NCBI RefSeq assembly: GCF_001274935.1
Contig: NZ_LILC01000005.1
Coordinates: 1-58,023, forward strand
Source of the DNA: Priestia koreensis
GTDB taxonomy: Bacteria > Bacillota > Bacilli > Bacillales > Bacillaceae_H
Length of the DNA stretch: 58,023 bases
Reading direction: 5' to 3'
Shown: piece after piece, positions 26,681-34,930 of the stretch
Layout of the letters: each line of letters begins with the position of its first letter
Position numbering within the stretch: position 1 is the first letter of the stretch
Notes under the pieces: model-generated
Seen by the model: only the letters and a program-made list of their open reading frames with translations
Told to the model about the DNA's origin: nothing
Databases searched by the model: none
Translations under genes and position numbers: made by a program

Positions 26681-26689
26681 TGCTATAAT
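26681..26689 (+). promoter_or_regulatory. kapD extended -10 promoter
   Basis: TGCTATAAT is a perfect extended -10 element, 43 bases before the kapD start. No good -35 box is seen at 17 bp. Confidence 0.6.
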
Positions 26690-26732
26690 AATAAAAAATA
26701 AACAGAGCGGTCACAGGAAGGAGTGGATAATA

Positions 26733-27356
26733 GTGGAGCAAAACCATCAATATTTATTTTTAGATTTTGAATTTACTATGCCGGAAACAAAGGGATATCC
26801 AAAAGGGTTTTATCCTGAAATTATTGAAATCGGCTTGGCTTCAATGGTAAATAACGAAATTAACAGCACGTTTTCTTCGCATGTTCAACCGATCAAATTC
26901 CCCATTCTAACAGAACGATGTAAATCTTTCCTCAGCATTCAACAACATCAGGTGGATCACGGCATTACATTAGAGTCCTTAGTGAATATTTTACACTCGT
27001 ATGAAAAAGATTATCCTACTACCATCATTACATGGGGAAATATGGATATGAAAGTACTCCGACATACGTGTCAAAAAGCAAATTTATCATTTCCATTCAA
27101 AGGGAGAATGCTAGATTTATCAATGGAATACAAACGTTTCTTCGGCGATCAAAACCAAACAGGATTATGGAAAGCCGTACAGGAATATGGAAAAGAAGGG
27201 ACCGGAAAGCACCACTGTGCTCTTGACGATGCCATCACGACTCTTAACATCTTTAAATTGGTTGAAAATGACAAACGCTACTTATCTCCTCATGCCCCTA
27301 CGACCATCGGTGACCGCATCGACTTTTCAAAAGTACTCAATAAATTTGCATTATAA
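26733..27356 (+). CDS. kapD: KapD, DEDDh 3'-5' exonuclease-like sporulation regulator
   Basis: A 207-aa exonuclease-fold protein. ExoI is FLDFEFT with Asp11 and Glu13; ExoII is ITWGNMDMKVL near residue 100; ExoIII is HHCALDDAITT near 169 with the DEDDh His. In B. subtilis KapD inhibits the KinA route to Spo0A, so it acts in the timing of sporulation. GTG 26733 follows AAGGAGTG. The kapB-kinB genes that accompany it in B. subtilis, by memory, are not beside it here. Confidence 0.9.
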   Translation: MEQNHQYLFLDFEFTMPETKGYPKGFYPEIIEIGLASMVNNEINSTFSSHVQPIKFPILTERCKSFLSIQQHQVDHGITLESLVNILHSYEKDYPTTIITWGNMDMKVLRHTCQKANLSFPFKGRMLDLSMEYKRFFGDQNQTGLWKAVQEYGKEGTGKHHCALDDAITTLNIFKLVENDKRYLSPHAPTTIGDRIDFSKVLNKFAL

Positions 27357-27390
27357 AAGCCAAATCAAACGTTATTGATTTGGCTTTTAT
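27355..27390. terminator. Bidirectional terminator between kapD and the SLH protein
   Basis: AAAAGCCAAATCAA and TTGATTTGGCTTTT form a perfect 14-bp stem. Confidence 0.92.
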
Positions 27391-27400
27391 GATGGAAGAT

Positions 27401-29116
27401 CTATTTGTTTTTCAAAAATGCATATAAATCATCGTAAGCCTTCTGAAAGTTAGCATATCGCTCGCCGTACTTAGAATGATAGGTTCCTAAGCGGTAAATC
27501 ATTTCCGTTCCTTGATACATAATCACGCTTTTGCCTGGCAGATGATACAACCGACCGAGGCGGAGGTATTCATCAAACTTCGTAATGCGATCTTGAATAT
27601 CGTTACTAAGTGAGACATCATCGATTTCTAGATTAATACCAGATCCGTAGGTCAAAGCTTCGAGATAGCCAGAATGAAGCTGTTTTTGAACATCTTTTAA
27701 CGACGTTTTCACTTTAAACGCATTACTTTGTAAGTAAGCACCGCTAAATCCGTATTCCTGCCAGTGCTCAAAGTTTGTGCTGCGAGAATGTGGAGAATAA
27801 ATAAGCTGTTTTCCTTTTGATTTTAATAGCGCGCTGGTCTTTTTGACAAGCTCTTGATCTTCAGGATTGATGACCGTTTCATTTAACCAGTAGAAGCCGG
27901 AAAGCTCTACATTTTTATATCCACCAGCTTGGAACTTTTTCATCGTTTCATTCACATACCAATTTACAAGCTGATAACGACTTGCGGCTGTGACAGGCAC
28001 TTTTTTTCCAGCTAGATCAACAAATTGACCACGGTACTTTGGATAAGGAATAGAAAGGTACACGTTTACTTTTTTTGCAACAGGATTCATTGACGCTGAT
28101 TGATTTAAGTTTGGAACGACGCCACTTCCACTAAACGTACGGTCCATATACCATTTCCATTCAGCGTAGTTCGCATCATTACCAGTACTATTAATTGTTT
28201 GCTGAAAGCTTCCTGTTTGTGAATACGTTCTTCCTAACACAATAAATGTATCGAAGAGTGAGTCAACAGGCTTTTGATTCTTTACGTACGAAATGTAAGG
28301 CGTAAAAAAGTCCGCATCAAAGCTTTTTTGATTTTCAAATCCGTTGTAAATAAGGACTCCGTTGTTAATTTTAGCGCTATTGGTCCCTAAGAATTGATCT
28401 GGATATGTATTGACGGTATTGCTGACGGGATGAACCGTTAAATCGTTTGATGTTAAGGCAAATTCGATCGCATCCTCCTTTGAATCAAAGGTTTTAACGG
28501 CTGTACTGCCACGTTTTACAATATACGTTAGAGGTTTACTGTAAATACGAGACATAAAAACAGCAAATTGTGCACGGTTTACAGGGTCTTTTGGGCCAAA
28601 CGTCGTTTTTGTATATCCTGAGGTGATATCATTGCTAACTAACGCCATAATATCAGAATAATATGGACTGCTCGTCGACACATCTTTAAATGATGACGCC
28701 CCTTTGTTTGTTAACTGATAGGCTTTTGCTAAGCAACGTGCCATTTCTTCGCGCGTTAACGGACGATCAGGGTAAAATGAACTTCCTTTTAGAAACCATC
28801 CTTCATCAACGGCCGTTGCAATTTCTTTGTATCCGTTTTGCGTAGGAGATACGTCTTTAAAGTGAGGCTTCGGTCGATTGGACACATTCAGCTTTAAGGC
28901 GCGTATCATCATAATTACCGCTTGTTTCCGCGTAATGTAGTCACGAGGGCCGAATCGTCCGTTGTCATAACCTTTAATAATATTCTTTTTTGTTAAAAAT
29001 TCAATTTCATTTTTTGCCCAGTGATCGTTCGGTACATCCGTAAATGCAGCGTGAGCAGGAGTGCTCGCAAAGCATACGAGTAGGAATGCGAGAACAAGTG
29101 GTAGAGCTTTTTTCAT
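27401..29116 (-). CDS. Secreted S-layer-homology protein with DUF4855 domain
   Basis: A 571-aa exported protein. The signal peptide runs to AHA at residue 23. Three SLH repeats follow (about 24-72, 85-133, 142-190), each with the FxDVxxxxWxxxxI and TRxxxxxxxxRAL-like pattern; they would bind pyruvylated wall polymer. Residues 230-571 match my recollection of DUF4855, a Firmicutes domain often attached to surface modules, with aromatic patches (SGFYWLNETVI, EIDDVSL) suggesting a TIM-barrel-like glycan-related fold. ATG 29116 follows AAGGGAG at seven bases. Enzymatic activity is not shown. Confidence 0.85.
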   Translation of the reverse strand: MKKALPLVLAFLLVCFASTPAHAAFTDVPNDHWAKNEIEFLTKKNIIKGYDNGRFGPRDYITRKQAVIMMIRALKLNVSNRPKPHFKDVSPTQNGYKEIATAVDEGWFLKGSSFYPDRPLTREEMARCLAKAYQLTNKGASSFKDVSTSSPYYSDIMALVSNDITSGYTKTTFGPKDPVNRAQFAVFMSRIYSKPLTYIVKRGSTAVKTFDSKEDAIEFALTSNDLTVHPVSNTVNTYPDQFLGTNSAKINNGVLIYNGFENQKSFDADFFTPYISYVKNQKPVDSLFDTFIVLGRTYSQTGSFQQTINSTGNDANYAEWKWYMDRTFSGSGVVPNLNQSASMNPVAKKVNVYLSIPYPKYRGQFVDLAGKKVPVTAASRYQLVNWYVNETMKKFQAGGYKNVELSGFYWLNETVINPEDQELVKKTSALLKSKGKQLIYSPHSRSTNFEHWQEYGFSGAYLQSNAFKVKTSLKDVQKQLHSGYLEALTYGSGINLEIDDVSLSNDIQDRITKFDEYLRLGRLYHLPGKSVIMYQGTEMIYRLGTYHSKYGERYANFQKAYDDLYAFLKNK

Positions 29117-29332
29117 CTGTTTTCTCCCTTCATCTAGTTTTCTTCTAACAGGAAAACATGTTTTCAAGTCGAAGTAACCCTCTATAAGATCGGTTGGTAA
29201 ATTCCAATATGAAGTAATTTTTCTAGGCAATCCCTCTTTTTTTTCGGTAAGATAGAGAAGAAGGTGACAGAGGTTTGTGCAGTGTAAGGATGAATGGTTA
29301 GAAGTCTGAAATACGAGGGGATGAGTGAGAAG

Positions 29333-29530
29333 ATGGAATCATTCGTTTTACAACTTTTTTTGTACTTTCCAGAAGACAAGTCAGAATATATTCCTGCGGC
29401 GATTACGTGCTTCATCTTTTTAATAGGGGCTTTAATTACGATGAGATGGATTATAAACGTGTCCAAAAAGGAAGCGTTAAAAGCGAAAAAGCTAGAAGAA
29501 GCTCTTTTGAAAAAGAATGACAAGAACTAG
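29333..29530 (+). CDS. Small single-span membrane protein, unrecognised
   Basis: A 65-aa protein with a polar N-terminus, one hydrophobic helix (about residues 21-40, AAITCFIFLIGALITM) and a highly basic, Lys-rich coiled tail (VSKKEALKAKKLEEALLKKNDKN). I do not recognise it. ATG 29333 is about twelve bases after GAGGGG; ATG 29321 abuts that site. The strong following terminator supports a real transcript. Confidence 0.62.
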   Translation: MESFVLQLFLYFPEDKSEYIPAAITCFIFLIGALITMRWIINVSKKEALKAKKLEEALLKKNDKN

Positions 29531-29531
29531 A

Positions 29532-29569
29532 AAAGCTAGCTTTAGTCACCAAAGCTAGCTTCTTTTTTA
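29532..29569. terminator. Bidirectional terminator before patB
   Basis: AAGCTAGCTTT and AAAGCTAGCTT form an 11-bp stem, with T runs on both strands. Confidence 0.9.
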
Positions 29570-30736
29570 GGATAAAGCGATTTTTATGCGATTCAATCCT
29601 TCCATGAGTGTGGAGCGTGGACAGCCGATGTTCAAACGGATAAAGCCTCTTCCTTCTTCACCGTATTTTCCGCCGGGCTCTACGCCTACTTTTCCTTTTT
29701 GCACGAAAAGCTTCTGCAAATCCTCATCTGTCAGATTAAGTGACCGACAATCAATCCATAGGAGATACGTTCCTTCTGCCTTGATAACGGAAAGTGAAGG
29801 AAGCTCTTTGTGTATAAATGATTCTACCTCGCTCACATTTTGCTCAAGGTAATTTAATAAAGATTTCAGCCATGGTTCTCCGTGAGTATAAGCTGCCTCA
29901 ATTGCTGTAATACCTAACGCATTTAAAGAGAAAAAACCTTGTTTATGCTGCATTTCTGTATATTTCTGGCGAAGCTCAGTATTCGAAATAATAATAGAGG
30001 AAGCTTGAAAACCAGCTAAATTAAACGTTTTACTAGGGGCCATACACGTAATAGTACGGTCACTAATTTCATCGCTCAGAGAAGCAATGGGTGTATGAAC
30101 ATGATCTCCAAAAATGATATCTGAGTGAATCTCATCAGATAAAATAAGCACATCATATCGCTGACAAAGTTCAGCAACCTTCGTTAACTCTTCTTTTGTC
30201 CACACTCTTCCGATTGGATTATGAGGACTGCACAAGATCATCATCTTTACACCATTAGAGAGCTTCGCCTCCAAATCGTCAAAATCCATTTCATAGCGAC
30301 CTTCTGATAGAAGAAGAGGGTTTTCAATAAGCGTACGATTATTAAGCTTGACCATGTTGAAAAAAGGAGGATAAACAGGGGTTTGAATTAAGACTTTATC
30401 CTGTTCATTTGTAAAAGCTTGAACTGCCATGCTAATCGCGAATACAACGCCCGGACTGTACGTGAGCCAACTCGGCTCGATGTCCCACCCGTGTCTCGCT
30501 GACATCCATCGTTGAATGGCTTTGTGTGTATGATCATTCGGATGTGTATATCCAAAAATACCATGCTCGACACGATTGCTGACGGCGTCAATCACTTCTT
30601 GAGGAGCCTTGAAATCCATATCAGCCACCCACATCGGCAAGAGGTCATCTGAGCCAAACACCGTTTGGATATTATCCCATTTGGTTGATTGGGTATTAAA
30701 GCGATTAATGGATTCGTCAAATAAATGCTTGTTCAA
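29567..30736 (-). CDS. patB: PatB/MalY-type cystathionine beta-lyase (C-S lyase)
   Basis: A 389-aa PLP enzyme of aminotransferase fold type I. The Schiff-base lysine is Lys236 in APSKTFNLAG; MWVADMDFKAP near residue 35 and SPHNPIGRVW near 170 are the MalY/PatB signatures. It cleaves cystathionine or other cysteine S-conjugates to pyruvate, ammonia and a thiol, linking it to methionine and sulfur salvage. The start is TTG 30736 with GAGGTG seven bases upstream. It lies 132 bases downstream of yugF on the same strand. Confidence 0.93.
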   Translation of the reverse strand: MNKHLFDESINRFNTQSTKWDNIQTVFGSDDLLPMWVADMDFKAPQEVIDAVSNRVEHGIFGYTHPNDHTHKAIQRWMSARHGWDIEPSWLTYSPGVVFAISMAVQAFTNEQDKVLIQTPVYPPFFNMVKLNNRTLIENPLLLSEGRYEMDFDDLEAKLSNGVKMMILCSPHNPIGRVWTKEELTKVAELCQRYDVLILSDEIHSDIIFGDHVHTPIASLSDEISDRTITCMAPSKTFNLAGFQASSIIISNTELRQKYTEMQHKQGFFSLNALGITAIEAAYTHGEPWLKSLLNYLEQNVSEVESFIHKELPSLSVIKAEGTYLLWIDCRSLNLTDEDLQKLFVQKGKVGVEPGGKYGEEGRGFIRLNIGCPRSTLMEGLNRIKIALS

Positions 30737-30868
30737 TTTTCAACACCTCATCCTTTTTGTAATGAAATCTATTGTTACTACTATACCAAGAGAGGCAGAT
30801 ACTTTGCATGAATGAAGCTTGTGGGCAGCCATTCCCTTCGATGAAACGTAATCGGTTCTCAAATCCTA

Positions 30869-31717
30869 TTACATCCTGCCTTTAGATGGAAAAATAAAAT
30901 TCGTGATCTGTTGATAGATGCTGTCAGGGCATTCTTCAGGAAGAAGATGGCCGGTGTCTTTGAATGATACAAACGTTGCGTCCTTTAAATCTTGATGCAT
31001 TCGTCTCCCCACATTAATTGGTACGACTCTGTCCTCTTCACCCCAAATAAGAAGACTAGGGGTCATAATTTGTTGCAGCATTGTCGAGGAGAGATCGCCT
31101 TCACGATCACGAATCATTTTGGTTAACGCTTTGAAAATTTGGTTATCTACAAATGGTGTTGAGTATCCTTGCACCATATCCTCATCAATTAAAGCGTGAT
31201 TGTACACGACATTTTTAAGACTGCCTAACACACCTGTTTTCGCAAGCCATGCCTTTAACCATAAATGAAAATATGGAAAGTAAGACGAGTAAATTAGTGA
31301 ATAATGAAATCTGTCTATATAGCCAGAGCTGCATAAAAGAACAATTTTTGAGGCGATATCGGGACGTCGTTTCGCAATGTTGAGTGTGATTTGTCCACCC
31401 ATCGAATGCCCTACCAAAAAAGCCTTGTCTACTTTTAACGTTTCAAGTAGTGAAATAACAAGGTCTGCTAGGTTTTGGTAAGAATAGCGAAAAGAAAGAT
31501 TTTTCCCGCTTTTACCGAATGGAGGTAAATCCACAGTCAAAACAGAAAACTCCTTTTCGAGATAGGGAATTAATCGTCTGAAGCTAAAGCTAGAGGATAA
31601 AAACCCATGGATGAGTACAATAACGGGTTTCAATGGATCAGGCTGATGGAATTCATAATAAACATCAATTCCGTTTAGATTTATCATAGTTGATTTCTGT
31701 TGTGCATGTGCATTCAT
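30869..31717 (-). CDS. yugF: Alpha/beta-hydrolase YugF
   Basis: A 282-aa alpha/beta-hydrolase. The oxyanion HGF motif (LIHGFLSSSFSFR) is near residue 38, the nucleophile elbow GHSMGG near 103, the acid in WGEEDRVVP near 225, and the catalytic His in DTGHLLPEE near 255. It resembles esterases and C-C hydrolases; substrate unknown. There is no signal peptide. ATG 31717 is eight bases after GGAG; GTG 31726 overlaps the site and is rejected. Confidence 0.9.
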   Translation of the reverse strand: MNAHAQQKSTMINLNGIDVYYEFHQPDPLKPVIVLIHGFLSSSFSFRRLIPYLEKEFSVLTVDLPPFGKSGKNLSFRYSYQNLADLVISLLETLKVDKAFLVGHSMGGQITLNIAKRRPDIASKIVLLCSSGYIDRFHYSLIYSSYFPYFHLWLKAWLAKTGVLGSLKNVVYNHALIDEDMVQGYSTPFVDNQIFKALTKMIRDREGDLSSTMLQQIMTPSLLIWGEEDRVVPINVGRRMHQDLKDATFVSFKDTGHLLPEECPDSIYQQITNFIFPSKGRM

Positions 31718-31889
31718 ATCCTTCACTCCAACTACCTTTTTGCGGTTAGTTTAACCATTATGAGGTCACCTATCCTGCTCGATAAATCATTGCCAAAACC
31801 TTCTTGGTAAGAGAAGTGTCCTTTGCTATAATAGGTGGTATTGTTATGAGAAAATAAAAATAAGTTAAATAAAAAGGGGAATAACCACG

Positions 31890-32390
31890 ATGATCTTGAC
31901 GGAGAAAGAGATTGAAGTTCTTGAGATAATTGAAAAAGACAGCCGTATTCAGACAGATGTGTTAGCGAAAATGATTGCACTCACGCCTGAAGAAACAAAG
32001 TCGATCATTGAAAAATTAGAAAAGGAAAAAATTATTGTCGACTATTCATCTGCAATTAACTGGCGAAAAGTAGATGGCCATGAAGGCGTAACGGCCATGA
32101 TTGATGTAAAAGTAACGCCCAAAAGAGGGGTTGGTTTTGACGAAGTAGCGGAGCGAATTTATCGTTTTCCTGAAGTGCGATCCGTCTACTTAATGTCAGG
32201 TGCGTACGATTTGTCTGTTATTATTGAGGGGCATTCAATGTCAGAGGTTGCCCAATTTGTATCAGGAAAGCTTTCGACTATTGATTCCGTGATTTCTACA
32301 ACGACACATTTTATTATGAAAAAATATAAGCATGATGGAACAGTATACGAGCAGGATGATGAAGATCATCGCATCGTGGTGTCACCATGA
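31890..32390 (+). CDS. alaR: Lrp/AsnC-family regulator AlaR
   Basis: A 166-aa feast/famine regulator. The N-terminal winged helix-turn-helix covers residues 1-55 (TEKEIEVLEIIEKDSRIQTDVLAKMI); the C-terminal ligand-sensing RAM domain covers about 65-145 (GVTAMIDVKVTPKRGVGFDEVAERIY). Its stop overlaps the aminotransferase start as ATGA, the same arrangement as B. subtilis alaR-alaT, where AlaR activates the pair. Alanine as effector is family knowledge. AAAGGGGAA precedes ATG 31890. Confidence 0.92.
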   Translation: MILTEKEIEVLEIIEKDSRIQTDVLAKMIALTPEETKSIIEKLEKEKIIVDYSSAINWRKVDGHEGVTAMIDVKVTPKRGVGFDEVAERIYRFPEVRSVYLMSGAYDLSVIIEGHSMSEVAQFVSGKLSTIDSVISTTTHFIMKKYKHDGTVYEQDDEDHRIVVSP

Positions 32391-33556
32391 TGAAATCATA
32401 TCTTTCCTCAACTGTTCGGCAGTTAAAGCCTTCAGGCATTAGACGTTTTTTTGATTTGGCGGCTGGGATGGAAGGGGTTATCTCGCTAGGAGTGGGGGAG
32501 CCAGATTTTGTGACCTCATGGGCAGTTCGGGAAGCGTCCATTCTGTCACTCGAAAAAGGTTATACGTCTTATACAGCAAATGCGGGCTTATTAACGTTAA
32601 GAGAAGAAATTCAAAAATATATGAAAAGGAAATTTCAGCTTAGTTATGATGCTCATAATCAAATCATTGTCACAGTCGGTGCTAGTCAAGCACTTGATAT
32701 TGCTTTTCGTGCCGTAATTGACGAGGGTGATGAAGTCATTATCGTAGAACCGAGCTTTGTATCGTATGCACCGCTTGTCACGCTAGCTGGTGGGACGCCA
32801 ATTGCTGTACAAACAACACAGGAAAACGGTTTTAAGTTAACAGCTGAACAGCTAGAGGCAGCAATTACACCGAGAACAAAAGCGATTTTACTATGTTCAC
32901 CGAACAATCCAACCGGTAGTTTGCTTGAGAAGGAAGAGTTAGAGGCACTCACAGCCATCATCTTGAAGCACGATCTGCTTGTTTTATCCGATGAAATTTA
33001 TGCGGAGCTAACGTATGACGGGTCATTCACATCCATCGCATCTCTTCCAGATATGAAAGACCGCACGATCGTTATTTCAGGATTCTCTAAAGGATTTGCC
33101 ATGACCGGATGGCGTTTAGGTTATGTATGTGGTCATCCTGATCTCATTGAAGCAATGCTGAAAGTTCATCAGTACGCGATGATGTGTGCTCCTGCAATGG
33201 CTCAGTACGGTGCGGTTGAGGCGCTCCAAAACGGTGAGCAAGATGTGGTAGATATGAGAAAGAGCTATCGCAGAAGGCGCAATTATATGGTGCAGTCCCT
33301 AAATGAAATGGGGCTAGATTGTCACGTTCCTGGTGGGGCCTTTTATGTATTTCCGTCGATTCGAAAAACGGGCATGTCATCTGAAGAGTTTGCTGAACAG
33401 CTCCTTTTAAAAGAACGAGTAGCCGTTGTACCTGGAAATGTTTTTGGGGAAAGCGGAGAAGGGTATGTACGCTGTTCTTATGCATCTTCTATGGAATCGT
33501 TACAGGAAGCAGTAAGACGAATCGCGAACTTTATGCACCAAATGCAACATGCGTAA
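32387..33556 (+). CDS. alaT: Alanine-type aminotransferase AlaT
   Basis: A 389-aa PLP-dependent class I/II aminotransferase. Lys235 in SGFSKGFAMTGWRLGY binds PLP; SPNNPTGSLL near 171 and SDEIYAELTY near 201 are standard. It would interconvert pyruvate and alanine with glutamate as partner. ATG 32387 overlaps alaR by four bases, so it is translationally coupled and needs AlaR transcription. An ATG immediately following gives the same frame. Confidence 0.93.
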   Translation: MMKSYLSSTVRQLKPSGIRRFFDLAAGMEGVISLGVGEPDFVTSWAVREASILSLEKGYTSYTANAGLLTLREEIQKYMKRKFQLSYDAHNQIIVTVGASQALDIAFRAVIDEGDEVIIVEPSFVSYAPLVTLAGGTPIAVQTTQENGFKLTAEQLEAAITPRTKAILLCSPNNPTGSLLEKEELEALTAIILKHDLLVLSDEIYAELTYDGSFTSIASLPDMKDRTIVISGFSKGFAMTGWRLGYVCGHPDLIEAMLKVHQYAMMCAPAMAQYGAVEALQNGEQDVVDMRKSYRRRRNYMVQSLNEMGLDCHVPGGAFYVFPSIRKTGMSSEEFAEQLLLKERVAVVPGNVFGESGEGYVRCSYASSMESLQEAVRRIANFMHQMQHA

Positions 33557-33586
33557 GTAGGCAAGAGATTTTTTGCCTGCTTTTTT
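33557..33586 (+). terminator. Terminator of alaT
   Basis: GTAGGCAA pairs with TTGCCTGC (one G-U), followed by TTTTTT. Confidence 0.85.
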
Positions 33587-33606
33587 GGGCGATCAACACA
33601 AAAAAA

Positions 33607-33730
33607 GAAGCAGGTCGGAGAACCTGCTTCAACAGAAAAAAGGGGGGGAATATGAGAAAGCTTCATATACTAAATTATAGCCAGCTTTCTTGATCTCTAA
33701 ACCTATTTTATAAGGAGAATTTTCCCCCTT
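33607..33730. other. Structured gene-free stretch between alaT and yugI
   Basis: A perfect hairpin GAAGCAGGT/ACCTGCTTC (33607-33630) has its U tail on the minus strand. Next, AGGGGGGGAA (33641-33650) can pair with TTCCCCCTT (33722-33730), enclosing AGAAAGCT/AGCTTTCT (33655-33662 and 33683-33690). No frame in 33557-34004 has a credible start. The rest of the gap is AT-rich and ends in the yugI promoter. Confidence 0.55.
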
Positions 33731-33932
33731 ATTGAGTAGAGATTTTAAGGCTGGATGAAATAGGTATAGATTTATCAGGAAGTTTCATGTAAGCTAGTTA
33801 AAGGCAATTCATAAAAAATACATCAAAAGTAAAATTAGTTCTAATGAAATGATACGTTTACTGTTATAATAAGGATGTATTTAATAATTTACCAGCAAAC
33901 AGCAAATAATAACGAGAGACATAGACCTGTTT

Positions 33933-33961
33933 TTGATTATAGATCGAAAATGTGTTATAAT
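33933..33961 (+). promoter_or_regulatory. yugI promoter
   Basis: TTGATT (33933-33938), a 17-bp spacer and a perfect TATAAT (33956-33961) with a TGn extension; 43 bases before the ATG. Confidence 0.8.
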
Positions 33962-34004
33962 TTAAAATTGCTTGTAAAGAGAAAAAACAATTAGGAGTGT
34001 TTAT

Positions 34005-34412
34005 ATGTCTAAATATGAAGTAGGTAGCGTTGTAAAAGGTAAAGTAACAGGCATCCAACCTTATGGTGCATTTGTTGCTTTAGACGAAGAAACTCAAGGA
34101 TTAGTGCATATTTCTGAAGTAACTCATGGTTTCGTTAAAGATATTAACGAGCACCTAAAAGTGGGCGACGAAGTAGAAGTAAAAGTATTAGCTTTGGACG
34201 AAGCAAAAGGTAAAATCAGCTTATCTATCCGTGCTACTCAAGAAGCACCGGCAGAAACTGAAAAACCTGCAGCAAAAGCTAAACCAGCTAAAAAGCGCCA
34301 AGGTACTGTTCAACAGCCTCAAGCTGAAACTCCTCAAGGTTTCAACACATTAAAAGAAAAATTAGAAGAGTGGATTGAGCAATCAAACCGCGAAGATCTA
34401 ATTAAAAAATAA
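34005..34412 (+). CDS. yugI: General stress protein 13, S1-domain RNA-binding protein
   Basis: A 135-aa ribosome- or RNA-associated protein. Residues 5-76 form an S1/OB domain (VGSVVKGKVTGIQPYGAFVAL then GLVHISEV), followed by an Ala/Lys/Pro-rich flexible linker (about 82-110) and a short helical tail (LKEKLEEWIEQSNREDLIKK). Known as GSP13 in B. subtilis. Strongly biased codons and a near-consensus extended promoter point to high expression. ATG 34005 follows TTAGGAG. Confidence 0.93.
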   Translation: MSKYEVGSVVKGKVTGIQPYGAFVALDEETQGLVHISEVTHGFVKDINEHLKVGDEVEVKVLALDEAKGKISLSIRATQEAPAETEKPAAKAKPAKKRQGTVQQPQAETPQGFNTLKEKLEEWIEQSNREDLIKK

Positions 34413-34418
34413 TACCTT

Positions 34419-34460
34419 AAAAAGCAATTGATAAAATTTTTTATCAATTGCTTTTTGTTT
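34419..34460 (+). terminator. Terminator of yugI
   Basis: AAAAAGCAATTGATAA pairs perfectly with TTATCAATTGCTTTTT, then TGTTTTT. Confidence 0.92.
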
Positions 34461-34617
34461 TTATGCACATTTACCTTCTTAAATAGATCAAACCTCTCTG
34501 TAAAAACTCTATTATATATCCATCTCTGCAAGTTTATTCATCGTTGATTTTGTTTAATGAAAGCGCCATCTTTACATTTTTCGAAAATTGGGTCAATATA
34601 TAATTTAGGATCCATAT

Positions 34618-34715
34618 TTTCTAGGTTCCCCCTACCTGTGAGGCTGGTAGGGGGAACCTAGAAAAGCATAAGCGTAAGGGGGCCTCCCTTGCGGGTTGCC
34701 CCCTTACGCTTATGC
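34618..34715. repeat. Two adjacent long perfect hairpins
   Basis: The first has 20-bp perfect arms (34618-34637 and 34647-34666, inner ends CCCCCTACC/GGTAGGGGG). Its end abuts the second, with 16-bp perfect arms (34667-34682 and 34700-34715, GCATAAGCG-type ends). Neither has a proper T tail. They lie in a 518-base gene-free gap between yugI and rocD. Confidence 0.85.
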
Positions 34716-34890
34716 AGACCTTTTTGGGTGAGTGCTTTGGGGTCTGGTGTAGCGTTTGTTTGGGAGCATTTCTTGTGTAGAGCGCTTTTCTGTTTATGCA
34801 GCCTCTTGTAGAAGACTGTTTTCCATTTGCGGAGCACTTTTTAGAACACCCGATTAGGTGTAGTGGGCCGCTTGTTTAGGTAGAGATGTT
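34716..34890. other. GT-rich degenerate repeat spacer
   Basis: GTGTAG recurs at 34747, 34775 and 34858 with TTGTAG at 34806, each followed by a GCG/GCA plus CTTTT-like tract. Spacing is irregular (28, 31 and 52), so it is not a CRISPR. No reading frame with a ribosome site is present. Composition is clearly unlike the adjacent genes. Confidence 0.5.
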
Positions 34891-34930
34891 CGCTAATTTC
34901 GTTGAACTTATATATTAAAGGGGAGATACG

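Noticed and set aside
34716..34890. CRISPR-like spacing of short repeats
   Set aside because: Repeat units are only six to ten bases, imperfect, and irregularly spaced; no cas genes are present.
34860..34930. Sigma-54 (-24/-12) promoter for rocD
   Set aside because: TGGGCC followed by CTTGT near 34864 lacks the conserved TGGCAC-N5-TTGC spacing.
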